Assembly (NCBI GenBank): GCA_041397765.1 | Contig: JAWKWA010000011.1 | Coordinates: 90,434 to 154,433, forward strand | DNA: 64,000 nt | Reading direction: 5' to 3' | DNA from: JAWKWA01 sp041397765 | GTDB lineage: Bacteria > Pseudomonadota > Alphaproteobacteria > Rhizobiales > Hyphomicrobiaceae | Shown: positions 54,441 through 63,887 of the stretch, piece by piece | Numbering within the stretch: position 1 is the first letter of the stretch | Layout of the letters: every line of letters begins with the position of its first letter | The notes under the pieces: model-generated | The model's input: only the letters and a program-made list of their open reading frames with translations | Told to the model about the DNA's origin: nothing | Databases searched by the model: none | Made by a program: the position numbers and the translations under genes

Positions 54441-55330
54441 ATGCAATGGGAGCTTCGCCAGGCTCGCACATTCGTCACTGTCGCCGAAGCGCTCAGCTTC
54501 TCCGAAGCGGCACGGCGGCTGAATAGATCGCAATCGGCGATCAGCCGGACGGTCGCGCAGATGGAAGCAGACTTGCGCGTTCGCTGCTGTCGCGCACGAC
54601 CCGCAGCGTTGCGCCTCACGGCCGAGGGCCGTCTGCTGCTCGACGAGTGCCGTGAGGTTCTCGCACATTTCGAGCGTTGGATCGGCCCGGCGGCGTGGGG
54701 CAAACGGGCTTGCAGGAGAGATCAGAGTCGGGTCAACGATTTCGCCTCGCAGGCCGAATTTCCGCGGTTGCTCTGCGGATTTTTCAGCGGCTCTACCCCG
54801 ACATCACCTTCGGGATCATGTCGGGAACGCGACAGCGACAATTGTCCGCCCTCGACCGGCGAGATCGACATCGGCTTTGCCATGGGGCCGCTCGGCGACG
54901 ACCGATACCGGAGCTTCCGCACCGGCGATTATGGCCTCAATGCCCTGATGCACCGTACTCATCCGCTTGCCAACGACCTAACCTCACCTTGTCCGACCTC
55001 GCAGACCAGCCACTGATCCTCAGGAGCCGGCCGACCTGGCTGACCTTCCATGAGTATCTCGACCGCATCTTCAAGGCTGCGGACGTGCCGTTGAAGATCG
55101 CCCAGTCGATCGAGGAGAGCGTCGCGATCTTCGGGCTTGTCGTCGCGGGCGGGGGCGTCACGCTCTATCCGGACTGCCAGCGTCACCTGTCACTCAACGA
55201 CGTGGCTGCCATCCCGATCAGCGGTCTCAGCGAGCGGATAGAGACGATCGCCATCTGGGCATCGCCTCCGCTACCGCAGGCAGCGCGGGTCTTCCTCGAT
55301 TTCGTTCTCGAGGGTCGGCATCCGGCGTGA
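54441..55330 (+). pseudogene. LysR family regulator, frameshifted
   Basis: About 296 residues across frames. The N-terminal winged helix is clear: MQWELRQARTFVTVAEALSF, SEAARRLNRSQSAISRTVAQ. A missing and an extra base near 54583 and 54613 scramble a short stretch around SRTTRSVA, after which LTAEGRLLLDECREVLAHFE resumes. The effector domain is split over frames (TGLQ-EIRVGSTIS, DIDIGFAMGPLGDDRYRSFR, LILRSRPTWLTFHEYLDRIF, LVVAGGGVTLYPDCQRHLSL) and ends VFLDFVLEGRHPA. It stands between the mttB-like gene and a binding protein on the same strand; it may control one of them. Confidence 0.7.
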
Positions 55331-55748
55331 CCGACTGATGCACGGCCGCTTTTCGCAAGCTCGCAAGGCGTTCTGCGCCGGTCTTGCGCCGCCGAGGCTT
55401 GGCCCGGGCCCTCTGAGCCCCAACGCATTTCGGCGCCCGCTCTTGTCTCATACCGGCGCAAAAGTTTCGGCTCGTGATCCGGTCGGATGCGCGCCGGTAT
55501 CTTCTTTGTTTTGCGGGCGGCCGCCCCACCAACCGCGCGCGCATACCACCTCGCGAAGGTCCGGCTTTCGCTCGCTGACATCAGTCGCTCATGATCTCAG
55601 CGCATCAGTTCATACGCAACTATCACTTGTTTCCGTGCAGGAGCCTGTCGAAACCTACGGTGCGGCGCGCCTCGCATGGCCGCTGGAGCAACACCGTGGG
55701 GGCTCGCCGGATAAGCTCGAGCCCGCTCGTCTGCAGGGAGGAGAAACG
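55331..55748. other. gene-free stretch before the binding-protein gene
   Basis: About 418 bases without a supported gene. The only function indicated is the ribosome binding site GGAGGAG at 55737-55743, six bases before ATG 55749. No repeat or RNA fold was recognised. Confidence 0.4.
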
Positions 55749-57371
55749 ATGCCGAGAGCAACGCTCGAGTACCTATCGCTTGGATGGACCCGCAGACACA
55801 TCCGCTCCGGACGGATGTCACGTCGCGAGTTCGTGCAACTCGCACTCGCCACCGGCGTGACGGCGGTCATGGCCGAGGACCTGTTCGTTGCCGAAGCCCG
55901 TGCCGCACCGAAGGCCGGCGGCAGCTTCAACGGCGGCCATCGGTCAGGGCGCCTCGACCGATTCGCTCGGCCCGACGACCTGGGGCACGAACTTCTACGT
56001 CAGAGTTCGGGACGCTGATCAGCGATCAGCTCCTCAACATCGACCAGAAGAACGCCCTCGTCCCGCGCCTTGCCGAGAGCTTCACCACGGAAAGCGGCGC
56101 GACGAAATGGGTCTTCAAGCTGCGCAAGGGTGTGACCTTCCTCAACGGAAAGACGATGACGGCAGACGACGTCGTCGCCTCGATCAACATGCATCGTGGG
56201 CCTGATACAAAGTCAGGCTCGAAGGCGGGACTGCAGATCGTCGACGACATCAAGGCCGACGGTGACAATGTCATCTTTACGCTGAAGAGCGGGTCTGCGG
56301 ATTTCGGCTATGAGGTGGCGAGCTATCGCCTCTCCATCTTCCCCTCGAAGGATGGCGTCGTCGATTGGCAGTCTGGCGGCTGCGGTGCCTTCAAGGTGAC
56401 AACGTTCGACCCGGGCGTGACGATCCAGGCGACGCGAAACACCGACTACTGGGACGCCGCCAACGTCTACTTCGACGAGGTCGAGGCGCTCGTCGTTTCG
56501 GATCCGGTGGCCCGCTCGAACGCGCTCGTCAGCAATGCCGTGCACTACATAGACCGCTGCGACCTGAAGACGATCGGCTTGCTGCAGGCGAAGCCCCGAC
56601 ATCGAGATCGACAACGTCACCGGCTTTTCCATCTCGTTGCGACGATCAATACGGCAATCGCGCCGTTCGACAATCCGAATGTCCGCATGGCGCTCAAGTA
56701 TGCGTTCGACCGGGAGGAGTTGCTGAAGAAGGTGCTGCTCGGGTTCGGCACGGTCGGCAACGACAATCCCTTCGCGCCGACGATCAAATACGCCATCGAC
56801 CCGGAGCCCCGGCACCGCTTCGATCCGGCAAAGGCCAAGGAGTACCTGGCAAAGGCGGGTCTCGACAGCTTGAAGATCGATCTTTCGACGTCCGACGCGG
56901 CGTTCGCGGGCGCGCTCGATGCAGCGCAACTCATGAAGGCGTCGGCGGCACAGGCGGGAATCGAGATCAACATCGTCAGCGAGGCGGCCGACAGCTACTG
57001 GGACGTCGTATGGATGAAGAAGCCGTTCATGCTCTCCTACTGGGGCGGCCGATCGGCGATCGACACCATGGCGACCCAGGCCTATGCGGCCGATGCCGCC
57101 TGGAACGACACCTTCTGGAAGCACCCGCGCTTCAACGAGCTCCTGGTCGCGGCCCGCGCCGAGACGGACGAGGCCAAACGCGGCGCCATGTACGCAGAGA
57201 TGCAGCAGCTTTTTGCATGACGACGGCGGCCAGATCGTGCTGGCGTTCAACAACTACGTTACAGCCCATTCAAAGGCTGTGGCGCATGGCGATCTGAACT
57301 CGAACCTCGATCATGACGGGTCATACATGTGGCGCCGCTGGTGGTTCAGTGACCGGGCCTTCTCGGCCTGA
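55749..57371 (+). pseudogene. ABC transporter substrate-binding protein family 5 (peptide/opine type), frameshifted
   Basis: About 540 residues when joined. MPRATLEYLSLGWTRRHIRS is followed by a Tat signal (MSRREFVQLALATGVTAVMA) and a mature start near AAPKAGG. Family 5 hallmarks are NALVPRLAESFTTESGATKW, FKLRKGVTFLNGKTMTADDV, NVRMALKYAFDREELLKKVL, FDPAKAKEYLAKAGLDSLKI and the end DGSYMWRRWWFSDRAFSA. Frame changes lie near 55930, 56005, 56600 and 57215. The family binds peptides, opines and modified amino acids in the periplasm. No matching permease or ATPase is in the window; the amidase right after it suggests an amide substrate. Confidence 0.75.
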
Positions 57372-57403
57372 TTGACAGAAGACGGTAGAGGAGGCGCCCC
57401 GCA

Positions 57404-58952
57404 GATGGACGGCGCCTCGTCTCGCCAATCCGAGGGGACTTGCGATGAGGCTCGAAGATATGCCGCACTCGACGGCGTTGGTCTGGCGCGGCTCATCGCC
57501 CGCAGCGAGGTTACCGCACAAGAGGTCTGCACCACGGCGCTCCGAGCGATCAGCAAAGTCGACCCTTTGCTCAACTTCGCGGTCGAGACTTTCCTGAGCG
57601 CGTCGAGGCGCTGAAGGTCTGGGCCCGAGGGCCCTCGCCGGCGTGCCGACACTCCTCAAGGACTTCTTCAAGTTCGAACTGGGAGTGAAATCGGAGTGCG
57701 GGTGCCTGCTGACGGAGGGGCTCGTCGGCTCCTACGACAGCGAGGTCGTGCTGCGCATGCGCAAGGGCGGCCTCGTCATTCTCGGCCGCTCGACCGTACC
57801 GGAACTCGGCTGGGCGAGCTCCTGCAACACGAAGCTCTGCGGTCTCACCTGCAATCCCTGGGACGTGCGCACCTATCCTGGCGGATCGTCGAGCGGCGCG
57901 GCCGTGGCGGTCGCGAGCGGCGCGGTGCCGATCGCGCACGCGAGCGACGGTGGCAGCTCGACGCGGGCGCCTGCCGCCACCAAGGGCTCGTCGGCCCAGG
58001 CCGACGCGCGGACGCGTGAGCGACGGACCGGGTGTGGCCGATCCCAATGCCGGTACATGTCCTGTCATCTCGCCGTCACCCGCACGGTACGCGACACCAC
58101 CGATGATGCTCGATGTGCTGAGCGGCCCCGCGATCGGCGACCCTCATCTCGCACCCAAACCAGAGCGGCCTTTCATGGAGGAGCTCGGACGCGAGCCACG
58201 CCGCTTGAAGATCGCCAGCTGGTGAAGGCGCCAGACGGCGGTCGCGTCGACCCGGAGATCGCCGCGTCCGTCGAGGCAACGGGACGCTTGCTCGAAAGCA
58301 TGGGGCACCGGGTCGAGGAAACGGTCCTCCTGATCTCGGGAGAGGACTGATCCTGTCGACCCACGAGATCTGGTCTGCCGGCATGGCCAACCCGATCGAC
58401 AATCTGAGCAAGCAGCTCGGTCGAACGCCGAGCCTCCAGAACCTGACGCGAACCAGCTATGCGACCTATCTCACGGCAAAGGCGTCAGCGCCAGCGCCTA
58501 CATCGATGCGCTCGCCACCATGAATGTCCTCAGGCGCCAGATGGGCGCATTCTTTGCCGCCTACGATCTCCTGCTGACGCCGACGACGGCCGAGCTCGCC
58601 CTTCCACACGCGGCACAGGACCAGGACGCCGACTATGATGCCCTCGGCTGGACGCGCTACATGTGGCACCCCGACATCTTCCTGCCGCTCTACAACATCA
58701 CCGGCAACCCGGCGATCTCGCTGCCGCTTCATCAGGCAAAGACCGGCGCTCAGATCGGAGATCCATCTCGTCGGCCGGTTCGGTGAGGACGCAACCCTTC
58801 TGAGGCTCGCAGCCGTGCTCGAGGAGGCGACACCGTGGAGGGACCGCCGCCCACCGGTCCATGTGTGCGCAAACCTCGAGGGGAGTGCCCTCTGTGAAGC
58901 CTGCCAGGCGTCGGCCCCTCTGACACGTCCGCTACCGTCGGGTCGCCTCTAA
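57404..58952 (+). pseudogene. amidase signature protein, copy A, frameshifted
   Basis: Joined it reads as an amidase of about 500 residues: YAALDGVGLARLIARSEVTA, then LAGVPTLLKDFFKFELGVKS with the catalytic Lys, and the Gly/Ser motif PGGSSSGAAVAVASGAVPIA followed by HASDGGSSTRAPAA with the cis-Ser and nucleophile region. Later MMLDVLSGPAIGDPHLAPKP, NVLRRQMGAFFAAYDLLLTP, ITGNPAISLPLHQAKTG and GRFGEDATLLRLAAVLEEAT. Frame changes lie near 57595, 57625, 57975, 58220, 58345, 58480 and 58760. It hydrolyses an amide bond of unknown substrate. It follows the binding protein by 32 bases and is paralogous to the amidase at 58992-60521. Confidence 0.7.
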
Positions 58953-58991
58953 CGCCGAGCACCCGTCCTTGTGCCGGGACCATTGGACATA

Positions 58992-60521
58992 TCAGTGGCC
59001 ATGCTCAGTCTGGAACTGGCCTGCCTGCGTGTCGGGGCCGGTCACATCTTTCACTCTCGGCCGGTCGCTCCCGTCATCTGGCTCATGCAAGGGTGGGTTC
59101 GTCCCGCCCGGCATCGTTCTCCAGCTCGGCGCCAAGACCGATGAGGTGTTCCTCATGGCCTGCACGCGGCATTGCACGCCGATCGGCAGACCGTTGGTAT
59201 GCTGGCCGAGCGGCAGGGAAATGGCAGGAACGCCGCAGACATTGACCCAAACCATGAACTGACACGGACGCTGCTCGTGCTGCAGGAACTCGAGCGGCGG
59301 CACGTCGATGTTCATGCCGTAGACGCCGTTCGGCTGGGCGACCTGGGCGCAGGTGGGTGAGCCAGATGTCGTAGCGCGCAAACCACCGGCCGATCTGGCG
59401 ACGGAAAAACTGAGCTTCTCGACGGCAGCGAAGTAGGCCTCGACCGAGCGGCTCTTGGCGAACTCGTAGAATGCGAGCGTCGCGCGCTCGACGGTCCCGG
59501 CCCGACTTCGGCCGGAACGTGCGCCCAGCCCGTCCAGGTATTTGTCGAACTGGAAATACCAAAGTTCGGTCAGCATCCGGTCCATGTCGACGAGATCGAA
59601 GATGGGCGAAGACTCCTCGACGTGATGACCTAGTCCCGCCAGTGCCTTGGCCGTCGCTTCGACCGCCGCCGCGATCTCCGGATCGACCGGGGCGTCCATC
59701 AGCGGCCCGGCCGACCATCCGATCTTGAGCTTCCTGTCTGTGCCGTTGAGGAGACTTGTGTAGGGCCGCTCCGGCCGGCGGATGATGAAGGGATCACCGG
59801 GCTGCGGGGCTGAAAGCGCGTCCAGCATCACCGCCGTGTCGCGCATGGTGCGGGTGACGACGGAGGATTGCGACATGCCATTGCTGCGCTCGTCGAAAGC
59901 CGGTCCCTGGCTGACGCGGCCGCGCGAAGGGTGGAGCCCGACCGTGCCGCACCAGGCGGCCGGCCCGCGCGTCGAGCCGCCAAGATCGGAGGCGTGCGCG
60001 ATCGGCACCATGCCGGAGGCGACCGCGGCCGCTGCTCCCCCGGATGAGCCCGACGTCGAATAGCCGCGCTTCCAGGGGTTGGAGGTGGCGCCGTAGAGCA
60101 CCGAGTCGGCGCACAGCGCCATTGAGAACTCGGGCGTATGGCTGCGTCCGACCAGATTGACGCCCGTGCCCTTGACCATCGTCGCGTAGTGGTCGTCCTC
60201 GGGAACGACATAGCCCTCGCAGAGACGGGAGGCGTATTCGAGCTTCCGGCCGCCGAAATGCGCGGTCACATCCTTGATGAGGAACGGCACGCCCTTGAGC
60301 GGGCCATTCATCAAACCGGTCTCGGGATCGTCGAAACGATCCTCGTAGATCTCGATGATGGCGTTGACGGTCGGGTTCGCGCGATCGATCGCAGCGCGCG
60401 CAGAGGCCATCAGCTCGGGAATGCTGATCTCCCTGCGGGTGACCAGCTCGGCGAGGCCGACACCGTCGAGGCATGCATACTCGGCGGGCGCAAGAGCGGG
60501 TTTGCTGGAGCTTCGCTTCAT
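58992..60521 (-). CDS. amidase signature protein, copy B, C-terminus frameshifted
   Basis: 509 residues in the open frame. YACLDGVGLAELVTRREISI near 15, GPLKGVPFLIKDVTAHFGGR near 73 with the catalytic Lys, GYSTSGSSGGAAAAVASGMV near 150 with the Gly/Ser loop, and HASDLGGSTRGPAAWCGTVG with the nucleophile Ser. In the last third, FRRQIGRWFARYDIWLT appears only in another frame near 59390, and the end GHEEHLIGLGAELENDAGRD lies in a frame that stops at 59083, so the true end is probably 59083 with three indels. The ATG overlaps the GntR stop, so regulator and amidase are one transcript. Confidence 0.75.
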   Translation of the reverse strand: MKRSSSKPALAPAEYACLDGVGLAELVTRREISIPELMASARAAIDRANPTVNAIIEIYEDRFDDPETGLMNGPLKGVPFLIKDVTAHFGGRKLEYASRLCEGYVVPEDDHYATMVKGTGVNLVGRSHTPEFSMALCADSVLYGATSNPWKRGYSTSGSSGGAAAAVASGMVPIAHASDLGGSTRGPAAWCGTVGLHPSRGRVSQGPAFDERSNGMSQSSVVTRTMRDTAVMLDALSAPQPGDPFIIRRPERPYTSLLNGTDRKLKIGWSAGPLMDAPVDPEIAAAVEATAKALAGLGHHVEESSPIFDLVDMDRMLTELWYFQFDKYLDGLGARSGRSRAGTVERATLAFYEFAKSRSVEAYFAAVEKLSFSVARSAGGLRATTSGSPTCAQVAQPNGVYGMNIDVPPLEFLQHEQRPCQFMVWVNVCGVPAISLPLGQHTNGLPIGVQCRVQAMRNTSSVLAPSWRTMPGGTNPPLHEPDDGSDRPRVKDVTGPDTQAGQFQTEHGH

Positions 60522-61285
60522 GCTTGCTGCCCCTTGTCCTCGGCATTGGCGAGCGCCGCCGCGAGGCGGGTGCCGTCGCGCTGGCTGTGGTGGCTCGCGA
60601 GGCGGAAGGCCTTCTCGGCCTTACCGGCGAGAATGGCCTCGGCAAGCGGCTCGTGGATCGAGAGCAGCCCGTCGAGGTCGTGATGAAACTGGTCGGTCAT
60701 GGTGAGGAAGAGTCGGGTCTGCACGGCAAGCCTCGACCACATCTCCATGAGCCGCTTGTGGCCGGATATCTCGACGATCGTGCGATGGAACTCGAAGTCG
60801 AGCTCAAGCATGCGCTTGCGGTTGCCAGCCTCGACTGCCGAGCGCATGGCGCGCAGCACTCGCTCGAGCGTACGGCGATCCTTGTCGGTGATCCGCTCGG
60901 CGGCATGGCGGGAGGCAAGCGATTCGAGGGTATCTCGCAGCGAGTAGATCTCGATCACATCCGCCTCGTCGAGCTTCGTAACGAAGGTGCCGCGGCGTGG
61001 CCGCACCTCGACGAGGCCCTCGAACTGGAGCGTCCTCAGAGCCGCCCGGATCGTCCCCTGGCTGACCCGCCAGCGCGCCGCGAGGTCGAGCTCCGTCAGG
61101 CGCTCGCCGGGCTTGAGGTCGCCCGTGAGGATGCCCTGGCGGAGCGCCCCGGCGACGTCCTCATCAAGGTTCCGGCGATCGAGCTCCGCTGCCGGGGAGC
61201 TCGACCGGGGTATTTCGTTGCGGTCCATCGTCTGGCCTGCGGATTGTTGCGTCTGCTCGGACGTGTCGAGCCTGAACGATAGCAT
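60518..61285 (-). CDS. GntR-family (FCD domain) regulator, copy B, intact
   Basis: 255 residues from ATG 61283-61285; an in-frame ATG at 61226-61228 (MDRNEIPR) is an alternative. Winged helix DLKPGERLTELDLAARWRVS, then QGTIRAALRTLQFEGLVEVR and PRRGTFVTKLDEADVIEIYS. The FCD domain has LRDTLESLASRHAAERITDK, MLELDFEFHRTIVEISGHKR and LTMTDQFHHDLDGLLSIHEP, whose Asp/His residues usually bind a metal and a carboxylate. It is paralogous to the broken GntR at 52009. The near-palindrome ATTATCAATAAT lies 20 bases upstream, suggesting autoregulation and control of the divergent GcvT-remnant/mttB genes. Confidence 0.85.
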   Translation of the reverse strand: MLSFRLDTSEQTQQSAGQTMDRNEIPRSSSPAAELDRRNLDEDVAGALRQGILTGDLKPGERLTELDLAARWRVSQGTIRAALRTLQFEGLVEVRPRRGTFVTKLDEADVIEIYSLRDTLESLASRHAAERITDKDRRTLERVLRAMRSAVEAGNRKRMLELDFEFHRTIVEISGHKRLMEMWSRLAVQTRLFLTMTDQFHHDLDGLLSIHEPLAEAILAGKAEKAFRLASHHSQRDGTRLAAALANAEDKGQQA

Positions 61286-61304
61286 GCCAAGCCGATCTCG
61301 CTCA

Positions 61305-61316
61305 ATTATCAATAAT
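61305..61316. promoter_or_regulatory. near-palindrome ATTATCAATAAT, candidate GntR operator 3
   Basis: Ten of twelve bases match the palindrome ATTATCGATAAT found twice around gntR copy A; only the central two differ in symmetry. It lies between gntR copy B (minus) and the plus-strand GcvT remnant/mttB copy B, so it can control both. Confidence 0.6.
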
Positions 61317-61353
61317 CTCTATTGACTTTGCCCGGTGTTGGCGCGCAGCTTCA

Positions 61354-62042
61354 ATGCAGCAGGCGCCGGCATTGCCCGCGGCATCGCGCGGCGTATCGGT
61401 TGGAGGTGGAGATGTCGCGTTTCCCTGGTTGGCCGCGCAAGAGGCGAGAACCGTCGGCGTCGATCTCCGCGCGCTTCGCATGAACGATCTGGGCGAGCGC
61501 GGTTGGGAGTTGCATGCGCCGATCGCCGACCTGCCGCGGCTCCACCAGGCACTGGAAAAGCAGATAAGACCCATGGGTTTCGCTGGTTCGGCCTCTATTC
61601 CATCAGCAGCATGCGCATGGAGAAGGACTATCACGGCTGGGGCTCGGAGCTGACGAACGAGATCACGATGATGGAGGCGGGCGTGCCGCGCTTCGTCGCC
61701 AAGGACAAGGGCTCATTCCGCGACCGCGACGCCACCCTCGAAGCAAGACCGCGCGGCCGAGCCGTGCACATGGCGATCGATGCGACAGACACCGACGCGC
61801 GCGGCGCCGAGCCCGTGCTCATGAATGACAAGGTCTTCGGCGTCACGACGTCCGCGGCCGACGATCAACGTATCGGGCAATCGCTCGCCTTTGCCTATGT
61901 GCCCTCCGAGGTGGCCGCTCATGGAACGCAACTCGAAGTGCAGCTGCTCGGTAAGCCACATAGGGCAACGATCCTCGCCGAACCGCCCTTGCGATCCGTG
62001 CAAAACCAAACTGCGCGCCTGAGCGCCCGAGGGACGACATGA
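61354..62042 (+). pseudogene. 5'-truncated GcvT-type C-terminal remnant of an FAD/GcvT oxidoreductase
   Basis: Similarity to the C-terminal third of the protein at 47985-50414 begins near AFPWLAAQEARTVGVDLRAL (compare AFRWLTAQEIDVSGIRLRAL) and goes on with ERGWELHAPIADLPRLHQAL. After a frame change near 61560 follow SSMRMEKDYHGWGSELTNEI, PRFVAKDKGSFRDRDATLEA, RIGQSLAFAYVPSEVAAHGT and VQLLGKPHRATILAEPPL. The FAD domain and most of the GcvT domain, some 580 residues, are absent; instead gntR copy B lies upstream. The stop overlaps the mttB-like start by four bases, so it may still be transcribed with it. Confidence 0.75.
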
Positions 62043-63601
62043 CAACGGACGCTTCACCAAGGCGCGGCGGACGGGAGGCCCGGAGGGCGACGCGCGCCGC
62101 ACCGCTCGCCGCGGAGCTTCGCCCGATCTGGCCTGGGCTCGAAGGCGGTGCCTATAAGCCGCTGAAGGACAGTGACATCCGGAAGATCCATGCGGCCGCC
62201 CTCGACGTGCTGGCCGGGATTGGCCTATCCGACGCGCCGCCCTCGGGCGTCGAGCTGCTGACGGCTTTTGGCGCCGAGTTGCAGTCGAATGGCCGCATCA
62301 CCTTCCCGCGTGCCCTCGTCGAGGACACGATCGCGATGGCTGCGCGGCGCTTCGTGCTGCACGGGCAGGATCCGAGATATGATCTCGAACCCTGGGGCAG
62401 CAAGGTTCACTGCGGCATCGCGGGCGCGGCGGTCAACATCGTCGACATCGAGACACGCACTTTTCGTGAGTCGACGACGCGCGACCTCTACGACATCGCC
62501 CGTGTCTGCGATGCATTGGAGAACATCCACTTCTTCCTGCGTGCCACGGTCTGCCGGGATCTCACCAACGCATTTGAGATGGACGTCAACACCTGCTACG
62601 CGGCGGTGTCGGGAACGGCGAAACCAGCGGGCACGAGCTGGAGCGATCCTGCGCATATGGGCCCGACCATCGAGATGCTGCACATGATCGCCGGCGGCGA
62701 GGACAAGTGGCGGGCGCGGCCTTTCGTGCACCAGTCGAACTGCTTCGTGGTGCCGCCACTCAAATTCGCGACCGATGCCTGCCGGTGTCTGGAGATCGCG
62801 GTCCGGGAGGCCGTACCGGTGTTCCTGGTTTCGGCCGGACAGGCGGGCGCGACTTCGCCCGCCTCGCTCGCGGGTTCCCTCGTGCAGGAGATGGCCGAGT
62901 GTCTCGCAGGGCTCGTCTACGTCAATGCCGTCGAAAGAGGCGCCAAGGCGATCTTTGGCCCCTACTGCTTCATCTCCGATCTCAGAACCGGCGCCATGTC
63001 GGGCGGCAGCCCCGAGCAGGCTCTCCTCTCGGCCGCAGCCGCGCAGATGAGCCAGTACTACGATCTCACATGCGGCACGCCAGCGGGCATGACGGACTCG
63101 AAAATTCCCGATGCCCAGAGCGGCTACGAGAAGGGCTACACGCATGCCCTCGTTGCCAACGCAGGGGCGAACCTCGTCTATGAATCGGCCGGCATGCTCG
63201 CGAGTCTCTTGGGCTTCAGTCTCGAGCAGCTCGTGATCGACAACGACATCATCGGCGCGACCATGCGCACCGTCCGTGGCATCGAGGTGAGCGACGAAGC
63301 GATCGCACTTGAAACGATCCGCTCGACCTGTCTCGAAGGCCCCGGCCACTTCCTCGGCTCCGAGCAGACGCTGGCGCTCATGCAGAAGGAATATGTCTAT
63401 CCCTCGGTCGGCGACCGCACCTCACCCAAGGAATGGGCGGAGAAGGGCTCGACAGATGTCGTGTACAAGGCCAAGGCGAAACTCGGACAAATCCTGTCGA
63501 CCCACTACCCCACCCACATCCCCCGCGCGATCGACGAGGAAATCCGCAGGCGTCTGCCGATCCGGTTGCCGCCCGAGGCCATGTCGCAACACACGCGGTG
63601 A
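62039..63601 (+). CDS. trimethylamine methyltransferase (MttB/COG5598) family protein, copy B, intact
   Basis: 520 residues, full length for the family. YKPLKDSDIRKIHAAALDVL near 40, ALVEDTIAMAARRFVLHGQD near 96, VHCGIAGAAVNIVDIETRTF near 122, DALENIHFFLRATVCRDLTN near 158, ISDLRTGAMSGGSPEQALLS near 318, YDLTCGTPAGMTDSKIPDAQ near 340 and YESAGMLASLLGFSLEQLVI near 380. No in-frame TAG exists, so it is a non-pyrrolysine member. Relatives in anaerobes move a methyl group from glycine betaine, proline betaine, carnitine or gamma-butyrobetaine to a corrinoid protein. No corrinoid protein is encoded here. It is coupled to the GcvT remnant and lies in the GntR copy B region. Confidence 0.85.
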   Translation: MTTDASPRRGGREARRATRAAPLAAELRPIWPGLEGGAYKPLKDSDIRKIHAAALDVLAGIGLSDAPPSGVELLTAFGAELQSNGRITFPRALVEDTIAMAARRFVLHGQDPRYDLEPWGSKVHCGIAGAAVNIVDIETRTFRESTTRDLYDIARVCDALENIHFFLRATVCRDLTNAFEMDVNTCYAAVSGTAKPAGTSWSDPAHMGPTIEMLHMIAGGEDKWRARPFVHQSNCFVVPPLKFATDACRCLEIAVREAVPVFLVSAGQAGATSPASLAGSLVQEMAECLAGLVYVNAVERGAKAIFGPYCFISDLRTGAMSGGSPEQALLSAAAAQMSQYYDLTCGTPAGMTDSKIPDAQSGYEKGYTHALVANAGANLVYESAGMLASLLGFSLEQLVIDNDIIGATMRTVRGIEVSDEAIALETIRSTCLEGPGHFLGSEQTLALMQKEYVYPSVGDRTSPKEWAEKGSTDVVYKAKAKLGQILSTHYPTHIPRAIDEEIRRRLPIRLPPEAMSQHTR

Positions 63602-63887
63602 TCGAGATGTGGCCCATCCGTCCGGTCGCGGGGCGACCTGCGGACATCGACCGGTGACGACGGAATGGCGGGCGTTCCGACGCTGTCACGCAGGAACGGA
63701 CGTGGGGCTCGCGACGCGTTCATCTCGTAGCATCAAGTATCACCGATGCAGATTGCAGCACGGGGCCGCGTCCGGTCATGGTGAGCGTCACCGTGGCTAG
63801 GGGCCAATACCGACCGGACGCCTGGGTGAGAATGCTGCCCCGCACAACGATCCATCATCCGACTTGCAGCATCGTCGCAGGAGAAGA
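63602..63887. other. intergenic stretch after mttB copy B
   Basis: 286 bases with no supported gene. It should hold the promoter of the next plus-strand gene. No palindrome like ATTATCGATAAT was seen here. Confidence 0.35.

Noticed and set aside
52843..63601. Pyrrolysine-containing methyltransferase
   Set aside because: The intact copy at 62039-63601 has no in-frame TAG and reads to full length, and no pyl genes were seen, so both copies are treated as non-pyrrolysine members.
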